15,179 nucleotides of DNA. It comes from Actinomycetes bacterium (GTDB lineage Bacteria > Actinomycetota > Actinomycetes > Actinomycetales > Cellulomonadaceae). Positions within the stretch are counted from its first letter, which is position 1. Every line of letters begins with the position of its first letter. The position numbers and the translations under genes were made by a program. Location of the stretch: assembly GCA_023430425.1 (NCBI GenBank), contig JAEZAR010000464.1:1-15179 (forward strand). Direction: 5' to 3'. Shown one piece after another: positions 1 through 7,732 of this stretch. Under the pieces are notes generated by a model that saw only the letters and a list, made by a program, of their open reading frames with translations, had not been told where the DNA came from and did not search any database.

Positions 1-1
1 T

Positions 2-26
2 CCCCCCCGCGTTACCCGCGGGGGGG
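2..26. terminator. GC-only hairpin, possible terminator of an upstream gene
   Basis: Positions 2-11 (seven C then GCG) are perfectly complementary to 17-26, giving a 10-bp all-GC stem with a 5-nt loop (12-16). No T tract follows, and G continues instead. Strong hairpins without a T tail are common at actinobacterial gene ends, so this could close a gene lying left of the window. That is inference, because no upstream gene is visible. The run of identical bases also makes sequencing error plausible here. Confidence 0.3.
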
Positions 27-43
27 GGGGGGGGCGCCCCCCC
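20..43. repeat. 15-G homopolymer followed by a G7-CG-C7 palindrome
   Basis: Fifteen consecutive G occupy 20-34. Positions 28-43 form a 16-bp perfect palindrome (seven G, CG, seven C), which competes with the hairpin at 2-26 for the same G residues. The tract ends about 40 bp before the GTG start of the first prepilin gene. Long G tracts can change length by slippage, and they are also typical assembly artefacts, so both readings are open. Confidence 0.55.
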
Positions 44-82
44 GGCCCCACCAGTCGCCTCACCGGACCGAGGAGGGAAGCC

Positions 83-1882
83 GTGCGGCGCAGGCGCACC
101 GACGACGAGGGCTTCACCATCGTCGAGGTCATCGTCGCGATGGTCATCATCGCGGCCGTCATGGCCACCGCCCTCGCGTTCCTGGTTTCCGGCCTCCAGA
201 CGGTGGTCCAGAGCCGGCAGCGCCAGACGGCCACCGCCCTGGCGACCGAGGCCGTCGAGCGGATGCGGGCCCTCCCGTACGACACGGTCACCCTGCACAA
301 CACCGCCGCGTCGCCGGCCGCGACCGCGATCTACGCGGTCCCCTCTTCGGGGTCGTACGTCTTCAACGCCGACCTCGCGGCGAGCGACATCCCGGGCCTG
401 TCGGGCACCGAGTCGCTCGTGGTCAACCAGGTCTCGGCCCGGACCCGGGACGTCCAGGTCGACAACGTGACCTACCGCGTCCACTCCTACGTCACGGACG
501 GCCCCGACGACTCGTTCTACCTGACGGCCGTCGTCGTCTACCTCAGCGGCGTCAGCCGCGGCGAGCGCATCACGACGCAGCGGTCCGTCACCTACTCCCC
601 GGCGGGCTGCCTCTCCACGGCGCAGAACCCCTTCGCCGCCCCGTGCCAGGCGTACTTCACCGTCAACGCCAGCCAGGTGCTCGGCGCCGTGACCGTGACG
701 AACGCCGACGACGGGACCCAGCCGATCCCGGGGCTGGACACCGGCGCCGCGACGAAGCTCGAGCTCACCCTCCCGTCCAACTCGGCCATGGTGCTGGTGG
801 AGCAGACGGCGAGCGGCTCCGCGAGCGCCATGACGTCGGGCGGCGCCCGTACCTCCACGACGCCCACGGCCACGGGCGCTCGCATCGCGTCGGCCTCCGT
901 CGACTCCGACCCCTCCACGGTGGACGTCGCCGACCCGAAGGTGAGCGTCACACCGTCGCAGACGAGCATGTCCCAGGTGGTGCAGGGCACCGCCGGCCGG
1001 CTGCGGGCCGATGTGTCGTCGAGCGACGCCGGTCGCGCCCGGGCGGGCGTCTACGCCGACACGGCCGTGTGCGTCGGCACCAGCGGGATCGGCCTCGTCA
1101 CCGGCCCGGCGGGGGAGGAACGGCCCTGCGCCTCCTCCGAGCTGACGCCGAGCGGCAGCACCATGACGCTGACCTACGAGCCGGATGCAGCCTACGGCTT
1201 CAGCAGCGTGGACGTTCCCATCTTCAGCGCCGCTCCGTCCGGCAGCGTCGGGCGTTCCGTCGCCGCGCAGCTCGTCGCGAACAACGCCGGGGCCTGCACC
1301 GGCGTGGCGACCAAGACCACCGGCTGCGCGTTCGGTGCCGCCAACCGGTCGCTCGGCGCCGTGCGCCTCGGGCTGCCCGCGAGCGGCGGCACCACCGTCT
1401 GGGCACCCGGGATGGACGCTCGGGGCATCCTGCAGCTGACCGGCTTCTCGGAGTCCGTCCGGGTCGAGGAGGGCGAGGGCGCGACCACCCGCACCTACAC
1501 CCGCGGCGGCACCCTGCAGGTGTACAACGGGCTGGGCTACACGACGGTGCCCCTCGGAACCGACGCCACCATCCCCGTCGACACGGTCATCCAGTACCAG
1601 GCACCCTCGGGCCACACGCTCGAGGTGCACTACGAGGGCTACGTCATCGTCAACGCCCCCGAGCTGGAGATGACCCCGGTCGCCGGGGCCCGCACGGGCA
1701 ACCTCAAGACCGACTGCACGGACCAGGCGTGCGTGTCCCAGTACAACGGGTCGGGCGCGGTCATGGCCACGTTCACCGTGACCGTGATCCAGGGCACCGA
1801 GCTGACCCGGTTCGGCCTCGGTGTCGACCTCGGGGGCCTCCTCGCCCAGTCGAGCTACAAGGCGGCCGTCGATGCTCCGTGA
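83..1882 (+). CDS. Very large type IV prepilin-like protein (PilV-like N-terminus, 599 aa)
   Basis: This is a probable minor or tip subunit of the type IV pilus. The start is GTG 83, with a strong AGGAGGG ribosome site at 71-77. The N-terminus is a class III signal: a basic leader ending in Gly10, then mature Phe11 and Glu15 (the +5 glutamate), followed by a hydrophobic helix to about residue 38. The residues after it (about 40-65) look amphipathic helical, as in pilin stalks. The rest, to 599, is Ser/Thr/Gly/Ala-rich and probably beta-structured, with eight cysteines in four close pairs (176/188, 330/349, 405/415, 545/550), consistent with disulfides outside the cell. Most prepilins are 130-250 aa, so about 400 extra residues form an unknown passenger domain. 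It overlaps the next gene by 11 nt. The prepilin call is firm, but the passenger's role (adhesin?) is inferred and the exact pilV identity is uncertain. Confidence 0.88.
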   Translation: MRRRRTDDEGFTIVEVIVAMVIIAAVMATALAFLVSGLQTVVQSRQRQTATALATEAVERMRALPYDTVTLHNTAASPAATAIYAVPSSGSYVFNADLAASDIPGLSGTESLVVNQVSARTRDVQVDNVTYRVHSYVTDGPDDSFYLTAVVVYLSGVSRGERITTQRSVTYSPAGCLSTAQNPFAAPCQAYFTVNASQVLGAVTVTNADDGTQPIPGLDTGAATKLELTLPSNSAMVLVEQTASGSASAMTSGGARTSTTPTATGARIASASVDSDPSTVDVADPKVSVTPSQTSMSQVVQGTAGRLRADVSSSDAGRARAGVYADTAVCVGTSGIGLVTGPAGEERPCASSELTPSGSTMTLTYEPDAAYGFSSVDVPIFSAAPSGSVGRSVAAQLVANNAGACTGVATKTTGCAFGAANRSLGAVRLGLPASGGTTVWAPGMDARGILQLTGFSESVRVEEGEGATTRTYTRGGTLQVYNGLGYTTVPLGTDATIPVDTVIQYQAPSGHTLEVHYEGYVIVNAPELEMTPVAGARTGNLKTDCTDQACVSQYNGSGAVMATFTVTVIQGTELTRFGLGVDLGGLLAQSSYKAAVDAP

Positions 1883-2564
1883 CGCGATCTCGGCCCTGCG
1901 GCGTCGCGACGACCGCGGGCTGACCATGACCGAGCTGCTCGTGGCGATGGGCATCTTCTCGGCCGCGGTCGCCCTCGCCTTCTCCGCGGTCATCTCCATC
2001 GTGCGGATGAGCACCGAGGCGCAGCGCTCGGCCGACGCGGCCGCCGAGCTCCGGATCGCGATCGCGCAGATCGACCGGCAGGTGCGGTCGGGCAACGTGC
2101 TGTTCAGCCCGGCGAACGAGACCACCACGGGGTGCAGCGCCGTCGGGACCTTCGCGGGGACCTGCATGCGCATCTACACGCAGTCCAACGGCGAGCAGAA
2201 GTGCGTCCAGTGGCAGCTCCTGGCGGACACGTCGGCGAACGCCACACCGAACACCTTCGTCCTGCGCACCCGGTCGTGGGACCCCGGGTGGGCCTCGGGC
2301 ACGGGTTCGGTGACGGACTGGGGCGTCGTCGCGCGCGACCTCCACTACGAGTCCGGCGTGACCCAGGCGCCCTTCACGCTGAGCGCCGCGCTCGACGTCA
2401 ACACCCCGGTCACCGAATACGGTGAGCGCATGCTCGTGCTCCACCTCGAGTCGCTCGACACTCGCACGAACAACTCCGTGGAGATCGAGTCCTCGATCAC
2501 CGGCCGCAACACCAGCTACGGCTACAGCGGCGGGCAGTGCTCGCCGGTGCCCGTGTCGCCCTGA
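1872..2564 (+). CDS. Type IV minor prepilin, PilW/PulJ-like
   Basis: A 230-residue prepilin. ATG 1872 is chosen because it gives a standard short basic leader (residues 1-16, ending Asp-Arg-Gly16). Cleavage would leave Leu17 with Glu21 at +5, followed by a hydrophobic helix to about residue 44. An in-frame ATG at 1821 would add 17 residues lying inside the upstream gene and is less likely. The body contains 'QIDRQVRSGN', resembling the PilW/PulJ stalk region, and four cysteines (88, 98, 111, 223). It overlaps the preceding prepilin by 11 nt, so translation is probably coupled, and the ribosome site is weak. PilW/PulJ-type pseudopilins usually sit in the initiating tip complex; assigning that role here rests on family resemblance and order. 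Confidence 0.85.
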   Translation: MLRDAISALRRRDDRGLTMTELLVAMGIFSAAVALAFSAVISIVRMSTEAQRSADAAAELRIAIAQIDRQVRSGNVLFSPANETTTGCSAVGTFAGTCMRIYTQSNGEQKCVQWQLLADTSANATPNTFVLRTRSWDPGWASGTGSVTDWGVVARDLHYESGVTQAPFTLSAALDVNTPVTEYGERMLVLHLESLDTRTNNSVEIESSITGRNTSYGYSGGQCSPVPVSP

Positions 2565-2575
2565 GGAAGGTCACC

Positions 2576-4114
2576 ATGGTGCGCTTGGTTCGTCGGAGCT
2601 CCCGGCGGCGGGGTGACGAGGGCATCGCCCTCGTCGTGGCGATCGCGCTCGTCGCGCTCGTCGGCATGGTCGTCGCGGCCGTTGCGGCCGTGGCGATCTA
2701 CGAGTCGGGTGCGACCGGCCGCGACCGTGCGCGCTCGGAGGCCGTGGCCGCCTCCGAGCTGGCGCTGGACACCTACATGGCGCAGATCGACGGCGGCGCC
2801 GTCGCGACGGTGCCGTGCGGCGCCTCCACGTCCACGGTGCAGGTCGGGCCCGACCGGTTCACGATCCAGTCCACCGTGACGTTCCTTCAGCAGGGCGGCG
2901 ACATCGCCGACCCGTCGACGCACGTGACGTGCACCCAGCTCGCGACCGGGACCCGGGCGTACCAGGCGCACGTGATCGCCCAGGCAACACCCGACGTCCG
3001 CGGCACGCAGCAGCCGGTCGTGCGCACGACCGAGACGCTCCTCGACCTCACGCCGGCCTACGCCAACTCGATGAACAAGGCGATCTTCGGCCAAGCCGGG
3101 ATCACGTTCGCGAACCACGTGAGCCTCTACGGGGAGGGCGGCACGCCCAACGCGGACCTGTACACGGACGGGAACGTCGCCTGCCAGAACAACCAGGAGT
3201 TCCAGGGCTCCATCTTCGCCCAGGGCCAGGTGACGATGGCCAACAGCTGCAAGGTCGCCGTGGACGTGCACGCAGGCACGTTGTTCCGCGCGGACAACCC
3301 CTCGGTGAGCATCAACGGCCGCGTGCTGGTCGCGAACGGCAACGCCACCGTCAACGCCAACTTCCACCTGGGCCAGCAGATGCTGGTCAGCGGCACCATC
3401 AACGGCGGCAGCAAGAACTCGGTGTGCACCGCGGGCAAGTGCTTCGAGCACGCCACCGTCCCCGCCGTCCCGCACGAGGACTTCCCGCAGATGACGGCGA
3501 GCACCGCGGCGATCAACGAGTGGAAGGCCGCCGGGTACACCAACGTCGTCCGGTTCGGGTCGGGTGGCCTGAGCTGCACGGGCTCGATCCCGAACCCGTA
3601 CAACGGCAAGGCGGACTGGGTCGGGTACCAGATCTGGAAGAACTTCGGCAACGGCACATGGGGCGCGGACACGATCGTGATCTCCGACTGCGCCCAGAAG
3701 ATCATGTTCCAGGGGCTCGACCTGACGCTCCCGCACAACCTCCTCGTGTTCTCGAAGGCCGGCTTCGTCTTCAGCAACAAGACGATCGTGTCGTCGAGCG
3801 ACGGCAGCAGCCGCTACCTCTACCTCGTCCAGCCCTACGACGCGGTCGCGGTGCACCCCTGCACCGCCGACGGCATCTCCCTGGACAACCAGGTGACGGT
3901 CAAGGACGAGGTCGACGTGCTCCTCTACTCGCCGTGCTCGGTGCGCAAGGCGAACAACACGACGCACTACGGCCAGATCTACTCCGGCGGCTACGCCCAG
4001 ATCGACAACAAGCTGACGATGTACTACCAGCCGCTGCCGGTGTTCGGGCTGACCAACTCCAACGTCGTCGAGTCGTACGCGACGGACATCCTCTACAAGC
4101 GCGAGACGGCCTGA
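2576..4114 (+). CDS. PilX-like pilus assembly protein with a large repetitive, probably beta-helical, body
   Basis: A 512-residue protein starting at ATG 2576, with a GGAAGG ribosome site at 2565-2570. An earlier in-frame GTG (2537) lies inside the preceding gene and lacks such a site. The leader is basic and ends Asp-Glu-Gly16, followed by a hydrophobic helix (about 17-42). The +5 residue is Val, not Glu, as is common in PilX/GspK-type subunits. Residues about 165-280 show short Gly/Asn-rich turns with alternating hydrophobics ('LYTDGNVACQN', 'GSIFAQGQVTMAN', 'INGRVLVANGNATVN'), suggesting a right-handed beta-helix or bactofilin-like solenoid. Ten cysteines are spread through residues 81-454. 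Its place between a prepilin and PilD supports a pilus role. Whether PilD cleaves it, and whether it enters the fibre or acts as a tip or adhesin subunit, cannot be read from sequence. Confidence 0.75.
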   Translation: MVRLVRRSSRRRGDEGIALVVAIALVALVGMVVAAVAAVAIYESGATGRDRARSEAVAASELALDTYMAQIDGGAVATVPCGASTSTVQVGPDRFTIQSTVTFLQQGGDIADPSTHVTCTQLATGTRAYQAHVIAQATPDVRGTQQPVVRTTETLLDLTPAYANSMNKAIFGQAGITFANHVSLYGEGGTPNADLYTDGNVACQNNQEFQGSIFAQGQVTMANSCKVAVDVHAGTLFRADNPSVSINGRVLVANGNATVNANFHLGQQMLVSGTINGGSKNSVCTAGKCFEHATVPAVPHEDFPQMTASTAAINEWKAAGYTNVVRFGSGGLSCTGSIPNPYNGKADWVGYQIWKNFGNGTWGADTIVISDCAQKIMFQGLDLTLPHNLLVFSKAGFVFSNKTIVSSSDGSSRYLYLVQPYDAVAVHPCTADGISLDNQVTVKDEVDVLLYSPCSVRKANNTTHYGQIYSGGYAQIDNKLTMYYQPLPVFGLTNSNVVESYATDILYKRETA

Positions 4115-4117
4115 CGG

Positions 4118-4930
4118 GTGGAGCTGCTGCTCGAGGAGCCGTGGTTCGGTCCCGCGGCCCTCGCGGTCCTCGGCGTGCTCGGGCTCGTCATCGGGTCGTT
4201 CCTCAACGTCGTCGTCTGGCGCGTCCCGCGGGGTGAGTCGCTGGCCCGGCCGCCGAGCGCGTGCCCGCGGTGCGGCCACCGCATCCGCGCCCGGGACAAC
4301 GTGCCCGTGCTCTCGTGGCTGCTCCTGCGCGGGCTGTGCCGGGACTGCGGCGAGCCGATCTCGCGGCGGTACCCGCTCGTGGAGGCCGCGACGGGTGTCG
4401 TCTTCGTCCTCGTGGGCCTGCGCGTCGGCTGGGCGCCGGAGCTGCCCGCCTACCTCTACCTCGCGTCCCTGGGCGTGGCGCTGACGCTCATCGACCTCGA
4501 CGTGCACCGGCTGCCGGACCGCCTGGTGCTGCCGGCCTACCCGGTCCTCGCCGTCCTCCTCGCGGCGGCGAGCGGCGTGGGCGGCGACTGGTCCGCCCTG
4601 GCGCGCGCCGGGATCGGCGCGGCCGCCCTGCTGGCCGTCTACGGCCTGCTGTGGCTCGTCCGCCCGGACGCGATGGGCTTCGGCGACGTCAAGCTCGCCG
4701 GCGTCCTCGGTGCCGGGCTGGCCTGGCTGGGGTGGGGGCCGCTCGTCGTCGGCGGGTTCGCCGCCTTCCTGCTCGGTGGGGCCTACGGGGTCGCGCTCAT
4801 CGTGAGCCGGCGCGGCGGCCGCAAGAGCCGCGTGCCGTTCGGTCCGTGGATGGTCCTGGGCGCCGCCCTCGGCGCCGCCGTGGGCGACGCCGTCTGGACG
4901 GGGTACCTCACCGTCGTCGGGCTCGCCTGA
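4118..4930 (+). CDS. pilD: Prepilin peptidase / N-methyltransferase (A24 family)
   Basis: An integral membrane aspartic protease, 270 residues, that removes class III leader peptides from prepilins; in this family it often also methylates the new N-terminus. The N-terminal membrane segment holds 'GSFLNVVVWRVPRGES', as expected. Two CxxC pairs (Cys49/Cys52 and Cys74/Cys77) form the zinc-type cytoplasmic domain found in bifunctional enzymes. Catalytic aspartates are seen in 'LTLIDLDVHRLPD' (Asp126 by alignment to the family) and in 'GFGDVKLAG' (Asp190). About seven or eight hydrophobic segments are present. The GTG start at 4118 lies 3 nt after the preceding stop, so translation is probably coupled. 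Its substrates should be the prepilins encoded just upstream. Recognition is secure; the methylation activity is inferred from the retained CxxC pairs. Confidence 0.95.
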   Translation: MELLLEEPWFGPAALAVLGVLGLVIGSFLNVVVWRVPRGESLARPPSACPRCGHRIRARDNVPVLSWLLLRGLCRDCGEPISRRYPLVEAATGVVFVLVGLRVGWAPELPAYLYLASLGVALTLIDLDVHRLPDRLVLPAYPVLAVLLAAASGVGGDWSALARAGIGAAALLAVYGLLWLVRPDAMGFGDVKLAGVLGAGLAWLGWGPLVVGGFAAFLLGGAYGVALIVSRRGGRKSRVPFGPWMVLGAALGAAVGDAVWTGYLTVVGLA

Positions 4931-4947
4931 GCCAGATCGCACCGGAT

Positions 4948-4965
4948 CCCCGCTCAAGCGCGGGG
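4948..4965. other. Small GC hairpin overlapping the pilM promoter -35 region
   Basis: CCCCGC (4948-4953) pairs with GCGGGG (4960-4965) around a 6-nt loop, TCAAGC. The loop contains the TCAA proposed as the -35 element of the pilM promoter. It lies 17 nt after the pilD stop and could act as a weak terminator for the upstream pilus genes. There is no T tract, and a 6-bp stem in such GC-rich DNA may be chance. Confidence 0.3.
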
Positions 4966-4981
4966 CCCCGCCGCCCGATAG
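4954..4981 (+). promoter_or_regulatory. Candidate sigma-28 (FliA/WhiG-type) promoter for pilMNO
   Basis: TCAA at 4954-4957 is followed after 16 nt by CCCGATAG at 4974-4981. The known consensus of this sigma family is TAAA-N16-GCCGATAA for Streptomyces WhiG, with close relatives for FliA and SigD. The match is 3/4 and 6/8 with exact spacing. Transcription would start near 4988, leaving about 35 nt of leader that carries a GAGGGGAG ribosome site (5009-5016). Two sites of the same form lie elsewhere in this window, which strengthens the call. Confidence 0.65.
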
Positions 4982-5022
4982 CACGAGAGGGCGCGCGGGC
5001 GTCCGGACGAGGGGAGCCTCAG

Positions 5023-6081
5023 TTGGCCAAGGCCGGCGTGATCGGACTGGACATCGGCACCACGCGCGTGCGTGCGGCCGAGGTCATGGTGTCGGGTCGG
5101 GGCGCGTCTGCGCAGCCGACCCTCGTGCGGTTCGGCGAGGTGGCCCTGCCGCCCGGCGCCGTCCGCGACGGAGAGGTCGAGGACGCGGGGACGGTCAGCG
5201 CCGCCCTCCGCCGCCTGTGGTCGGAGGCGAAGTTCCCGAGCCGCGACGTCAACATCGGCGTCGGCAACCAGCGCGTGGTCGTGCGTGAGCTCGACCTGCC
5301 GTGGATGCCGCTGCCGCAGCTGCGCGGGTCCCTGCCCTTCCAGGTGCAGGACCTGCTGCCCATGGACACCGACGAGGCGCTCATGGACTACTACCCGACC
5401 GGCGAGGCCGACGGCCCACAGGGCAAGGTGGTGCACGGGATGCTCGTCGCCGCCACCCGCGACACCGTGCGCGCCAACGTCATGGCCGTCGAGGGCGCGG
5501 GCCTGCGTCCCCGCCTGGTCGACCTCTCCTCGTTCGCCCTGCTCCGGGCGATCGTGCGCGGCGACCTGGTGCACCGGACGGTCGCGGTCGTGGACGTCGG
5601 CGCTCGCATCACCCAGGTCCTCGTCGCGGCGTCCGGCATGCCGCGGTTCGTGCGCATGCTCCCGTCCGGGGGCCAGAACGTCACCGACGCCGTGGCCTCC
5701 GCGCTGAGCATCGCGATGCCCGACGCCGAGAACGTCAAGCGCGAGGTCGGCGTCGGCTTCGCCGTCCGTCCGGACCTCGCGCCCGCCGCGGAGGCGGTCA
5801 ACGCCGTCGTCCGGCCCCTCGTCGAGGCGGTGCGCAACACCTTCGTGTACTACCAGGGCAACAACCCGGGCTCCGGCATCGAGGTCGTCGTCCTCACCGG
5901 TGGCGGAGCCCACCTGCCGGGGCTCGGGCAGTACCTGTCCAGCGCGAGCCGGCTGCCCGTCACGCTGGGTGACCCGCTCGCCACCCTCAAGGTCGCCAAG
6001 CCGGTGCACAGCGAGGCGCTCGTGCGGCAGTCCTCGACGCTGGCCATGCCGATCGGTCTCGCCCTCGGAGTCGCATCATGA
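5023..6081 (+). CDS. pilM: Type IV pilus assembly protein PilM (actin-like ATPase)
   Basis: A cytoplasmic actin-fold protein, 352 residues, that binds the N-terminal tail of PilN and couples the pilus alignment complex to the motor. The start is TTG 5023, giving M-A-K-A-G-V-I-G-L-D-I-G-T-T. It follows a GAGGGGAG ribosome site (5009-5016) by 6 nt and matches the usual PilM N-terminus; a later GTG (5038) has no site at proper distance. Visible motifs are the phosphate-1 loop 'GLDIGTT' (8-14), the 'PFQVQDLLPMD' segment (105-115) typical of PilM, phosphate-2 'VVDVGARIT' (189-197) and the adenosine motif 'LTGGGAHLPG' (291-300). The stop overlaps the pilN start (ATGA). It is the first gene after the candidate sigma-28 promoter. 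Length is normal for the family. Confidence 0.94.
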   Translation: MAKAGVIGLDIGTTRVRAAEVMVSGRGASAQPTLVRFGEVALPPGAVRDGEVEDAGTVSAALRRLWSEAKFPSRDVNIGVGNQRVVVRELDLPWMPLPQLRGSLPFQVQDLLPMDTDEALMDYYPTGEADGPQGKVVHGMLVAATRDTVRANVMAVEGAGLRPRLVDLSSFALLRAIVRGDLVHRTVAVVDVGARITQVLVAASGMPRFVRMLPSGGQNVTDAVASALSIAMPDAENVKREVGVGFAVRPDLAPAAEAVNAVVRPLVEAVRNTFVYYQGNNPGSGIEVVVLTGGGAHLPGLGQYLSSASRLPVTLGDPLATLKVAKPVHSEALVRQSSTLAMPIGLALGVAS

Positions 6082-6800
6082 CCGCCACCCTGCAGGAAGC
6101 GCCCGCGAAGTCGCGCGGGCGGTCCCCACGGAGCCAGTCGCTCCTGGCGCCCGCGCTGCCGCAGGTCAACCTGCTGCCCCCCGAGGTCCGCGCCGCGCGC
6201 GGCCTCGCCCGCACCAAGCGCTGGCTCGTCGTCGCCCTGCTCGTCACGGTCCTGGTGTGCGCCGGGCTCGTCTTCAAGGCCATGCTCGACCAGCAGGCGG
6301 CCGCCGACGAGCTCGAGGCGGCCAAGGCGGACACCGCCCGGCTCCAGGCCGAGCAGGCGCGGTACGCCGAGGTCCCGGTGGTCCTCGGGCAGCTGCGGCG
6401 CGCGGAGTCCGCCCGTGAGCTGGCGATGGCGACCGAGATCCTCTGGTGGCCCTACGTCGACGCCATCGCGGCGCGGACGCCGCCGACGGCGCGCATCGAG
6501 GCGATCAAGGTCATCGGCAGCTCCGTGTGGGCCGGGCAGTTCGCACCCACCGACGTCCTGGCCCCGACGGGCGCGGCCAGCATCGCGCTCACGGGACAGA
6601 CCGTCTCCCTGCCGGACGTGTACGCCTGGCAGCGCTCGCTGGAGGACATCCCCGGGGTGGCCGAGGTCGTCATGACCCAGGCGGCGCTCGTCGACGGCAC
6701 GACGATGCTCAAGTACAACGTCAGCGCCACGATCACGTTGTCGGCGGACGCCTACTCCCTGCGCTTCCTGCCGCAGGCCGAGACGGACGGGGGCGAGTGA
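6078..6800 (+). CDS. pilN: Type IV pilus inner-membrane alignment protein PilN
   Basis: A bitopic membrane protein of 240 residues and the partner of PilM and PilO. The N-terminal cytoplasmic tail carries 'QVNLLPPEVRAAR' (29-41), the NLLP motif that docks into PilM in the family. A basic stretch 'RTKRW' and one membrane helix (about 49-67) follow, then an Ala/Glu-rich coiled coil (about 72-115) and an alpha/beta C-terminal domain outside the membrane. The tail before NLLP is about 30 residues, longer than in most proteobacterial PilN, and is rich in Ser, Arg, Ala and Pro. ATG 6078 overlaps the pilM stop by 4 nt, and the stop overlaps the pilO start by 1 nt, so the three genes are translationally coupled. 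Confidence 0.92.
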   Translation: MTATLQEAPAKSRGRSPRSQSLLAPALPQVNLLPPEVRAARGLARTKRWLVVALLVTVLVCAGLVFKAMLDQQAAADELEAAKADTARLQAEQARYAEVPVVLGQLRRAESARELAMATEILWWPYVDAIAARTPPTARIEAIKVIGSSVWAGQFAPTDVLAPTGAASIALTGQTVSLPDVYAWQRSLEDIPGVAEVVMTQAALVDGTTMLKYNVSATITLSADAYSLRFLPQAETDGGE

Positions 6801-7648
6801 TGGGCAGGTCACGCTCGATCGGCTGGATCGCGGGCACGGTGGTGCTCATGCTCGCGCTGTCCGCGCTCACGTACTTCCTCCTGTACCTGCCGCGCGCCGA
6901 GGACACCGCGGCGACGCTGGAGGAGGCGGAGATCGTCCGGGCGGGCAACGACATCCTGGAGATCCGGATCGCCCAGCTCGCGGAGCAGTACGAGCACCTC
7001 GACGAGTACAAGGCGGAGCTGGCTGCGCTGGCCGTGCAGATCCCCGAGGAGCGCGACTGGGACACGGTCCTGGAGATGATCAACGGCTTCGCGACCGGGG
7101 CGGGGCTGCCGCTGCCCGCCCTCGAGGCGTCCGTGTCGGACGCGACCCCGTTGACGGTCTTCGCCCAGCCCGGCGCGCAGCCGGCGGCGCCGCCTGCCGA
7201 CGACGCCGCCCAGCCGGGTGATGCGGCCGTCGACCAGGCGGTCGAGACCGGCGACGACGCCGAGGCGGCCGCCGACGCGCAGGACGGGACCGTCGACCCG
7301 CCGGCGCCCACGGGCCCCGTCGCCGTCGAGGGCCTGACGATGGTGCCGTTCTCCGTGAAGGTCAGCGGCCCGCACCTCAACGTCATGACGTTCCTCAACG
7401 CGCTGCAGCAGCACGACGGACGGCTGTTCTTCGTCGGCGACTTCGACGTGGTCCGCCTGGGCGAGACCGACGCGACCGACCTGCGTCCTGCGATCGCGGA
7501 CGGCGACGTCGAGCTCACGGCGCGCGGGTTCTTCTTCGCGCTGAGCTCGGAGGTCCCCGAGGTGCCGTCGGAGGAGGAGCCGGTCGCACCCGGGCTGCCG
7601 GGCAGCGGCGGCTACAACCCGTTCGTGCCGCTGGAGCCGTCCCGCTGA
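6800..7648 (+). CDS. pilO: Type IV pilus inner-membrane alignment protein PilO
   Basis: A bitopic protein of 282 residues that pairs with PilN through coiled coils and ferredoxin-like domains. The start is ATG 6800 in a TGATG overlap with pilN. The protein shows one membrane helix (about 9-30), a coiled coil (about 33-80), then 'PEERDWDTVLEMINGFATGAG', typical of the PilO core. Residues about 122-172 form an Ala/Asp/Gln/Pro-rich acidic linker not expected in the core fold. The second half of the fold resumes at 'MVPFSVKVSGPHLNVMTFLNALQ' region 181-203. The tail (about 252-282) is Pro/Glu/Gly-rich. No PilP or PilQ follows, as expected where there is no outer-membrane secretin. The linker sits inside the periplasm-side domain. 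Confidence 0.88.
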   Translation: MGRSRSIGWIAGTVVLMLALSALTYFLLYLPRAEDTAATLEEAEIVRAGNDILEIRIAQLAEQYEHLDEYKAELAALAVQIPEERDWDTVLEMINGFATGAGLPLPALEASVSDATPLTVFAQPGAQPAAPPADDAAQPGDAAVDQAVETGDDAEAAADAQDGTVDPPAPTGPVAVEGLTMVPFSVKVSGPHLNVMTFLNALQQHDGRLFFVGDFDVVRLGETDATDLRPAIADGDVELTARGFFFALSSEVPEVPSEEEPVAPGLPGSGGYNPFVPLEPSR

Positions 7649-7668
7649 GGTCGGGCCGCCGCGACCAC

Positions 7669-7701
7669 CCGGCCCGCGTCCGTCGCCCGGACGCGGGCCG
7701 G
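7669..7701 (+). terminator. Perfect 14-bp hairpin ending the pil operon
   Basis: CCGGCCCGCGTCCG (7669-7682) is exactly complementary to 7688-7701 around a 5-nt loop (TCGCC). It lies 20 nt after the pilO stop and 31 nt before aroC. No T tract follows, which is usual in high-GC actinobacteria. Its position between two functional blocks makes a transcription terminator the simplest reading. Confidence 0.75.
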
Positions 7702-7732
7702 TGCGCGCCCGGGCCCGTGGAAGGATGACGCC

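Noticed and set aside
1821..1871. Earlier ATG (1821) for the PilW/PulJ-like gene
   Set aside because: It would give an atypical 33-residue leader and extend 62 nt into the preceding gene; ATG 1872 gives a normal class III leader.
2522..4984. An 820-codon open frame on the minus strand opposite the PilX-like and pilD genes
   Set aside because: It is rich in Arg, Gly, Asp, His and Val with no motif, as expected for a frame antisense to high-GC coding DNA. The plus strand here carries clear protein families.
7721..7726. AAGGAT before aroC as a leaderless -10 element
   Set aside because: The same bases form a good ribosome site (GGAAGGA) at proper spacing, so a promoter call cannot be separated from it; not listed as a feature.
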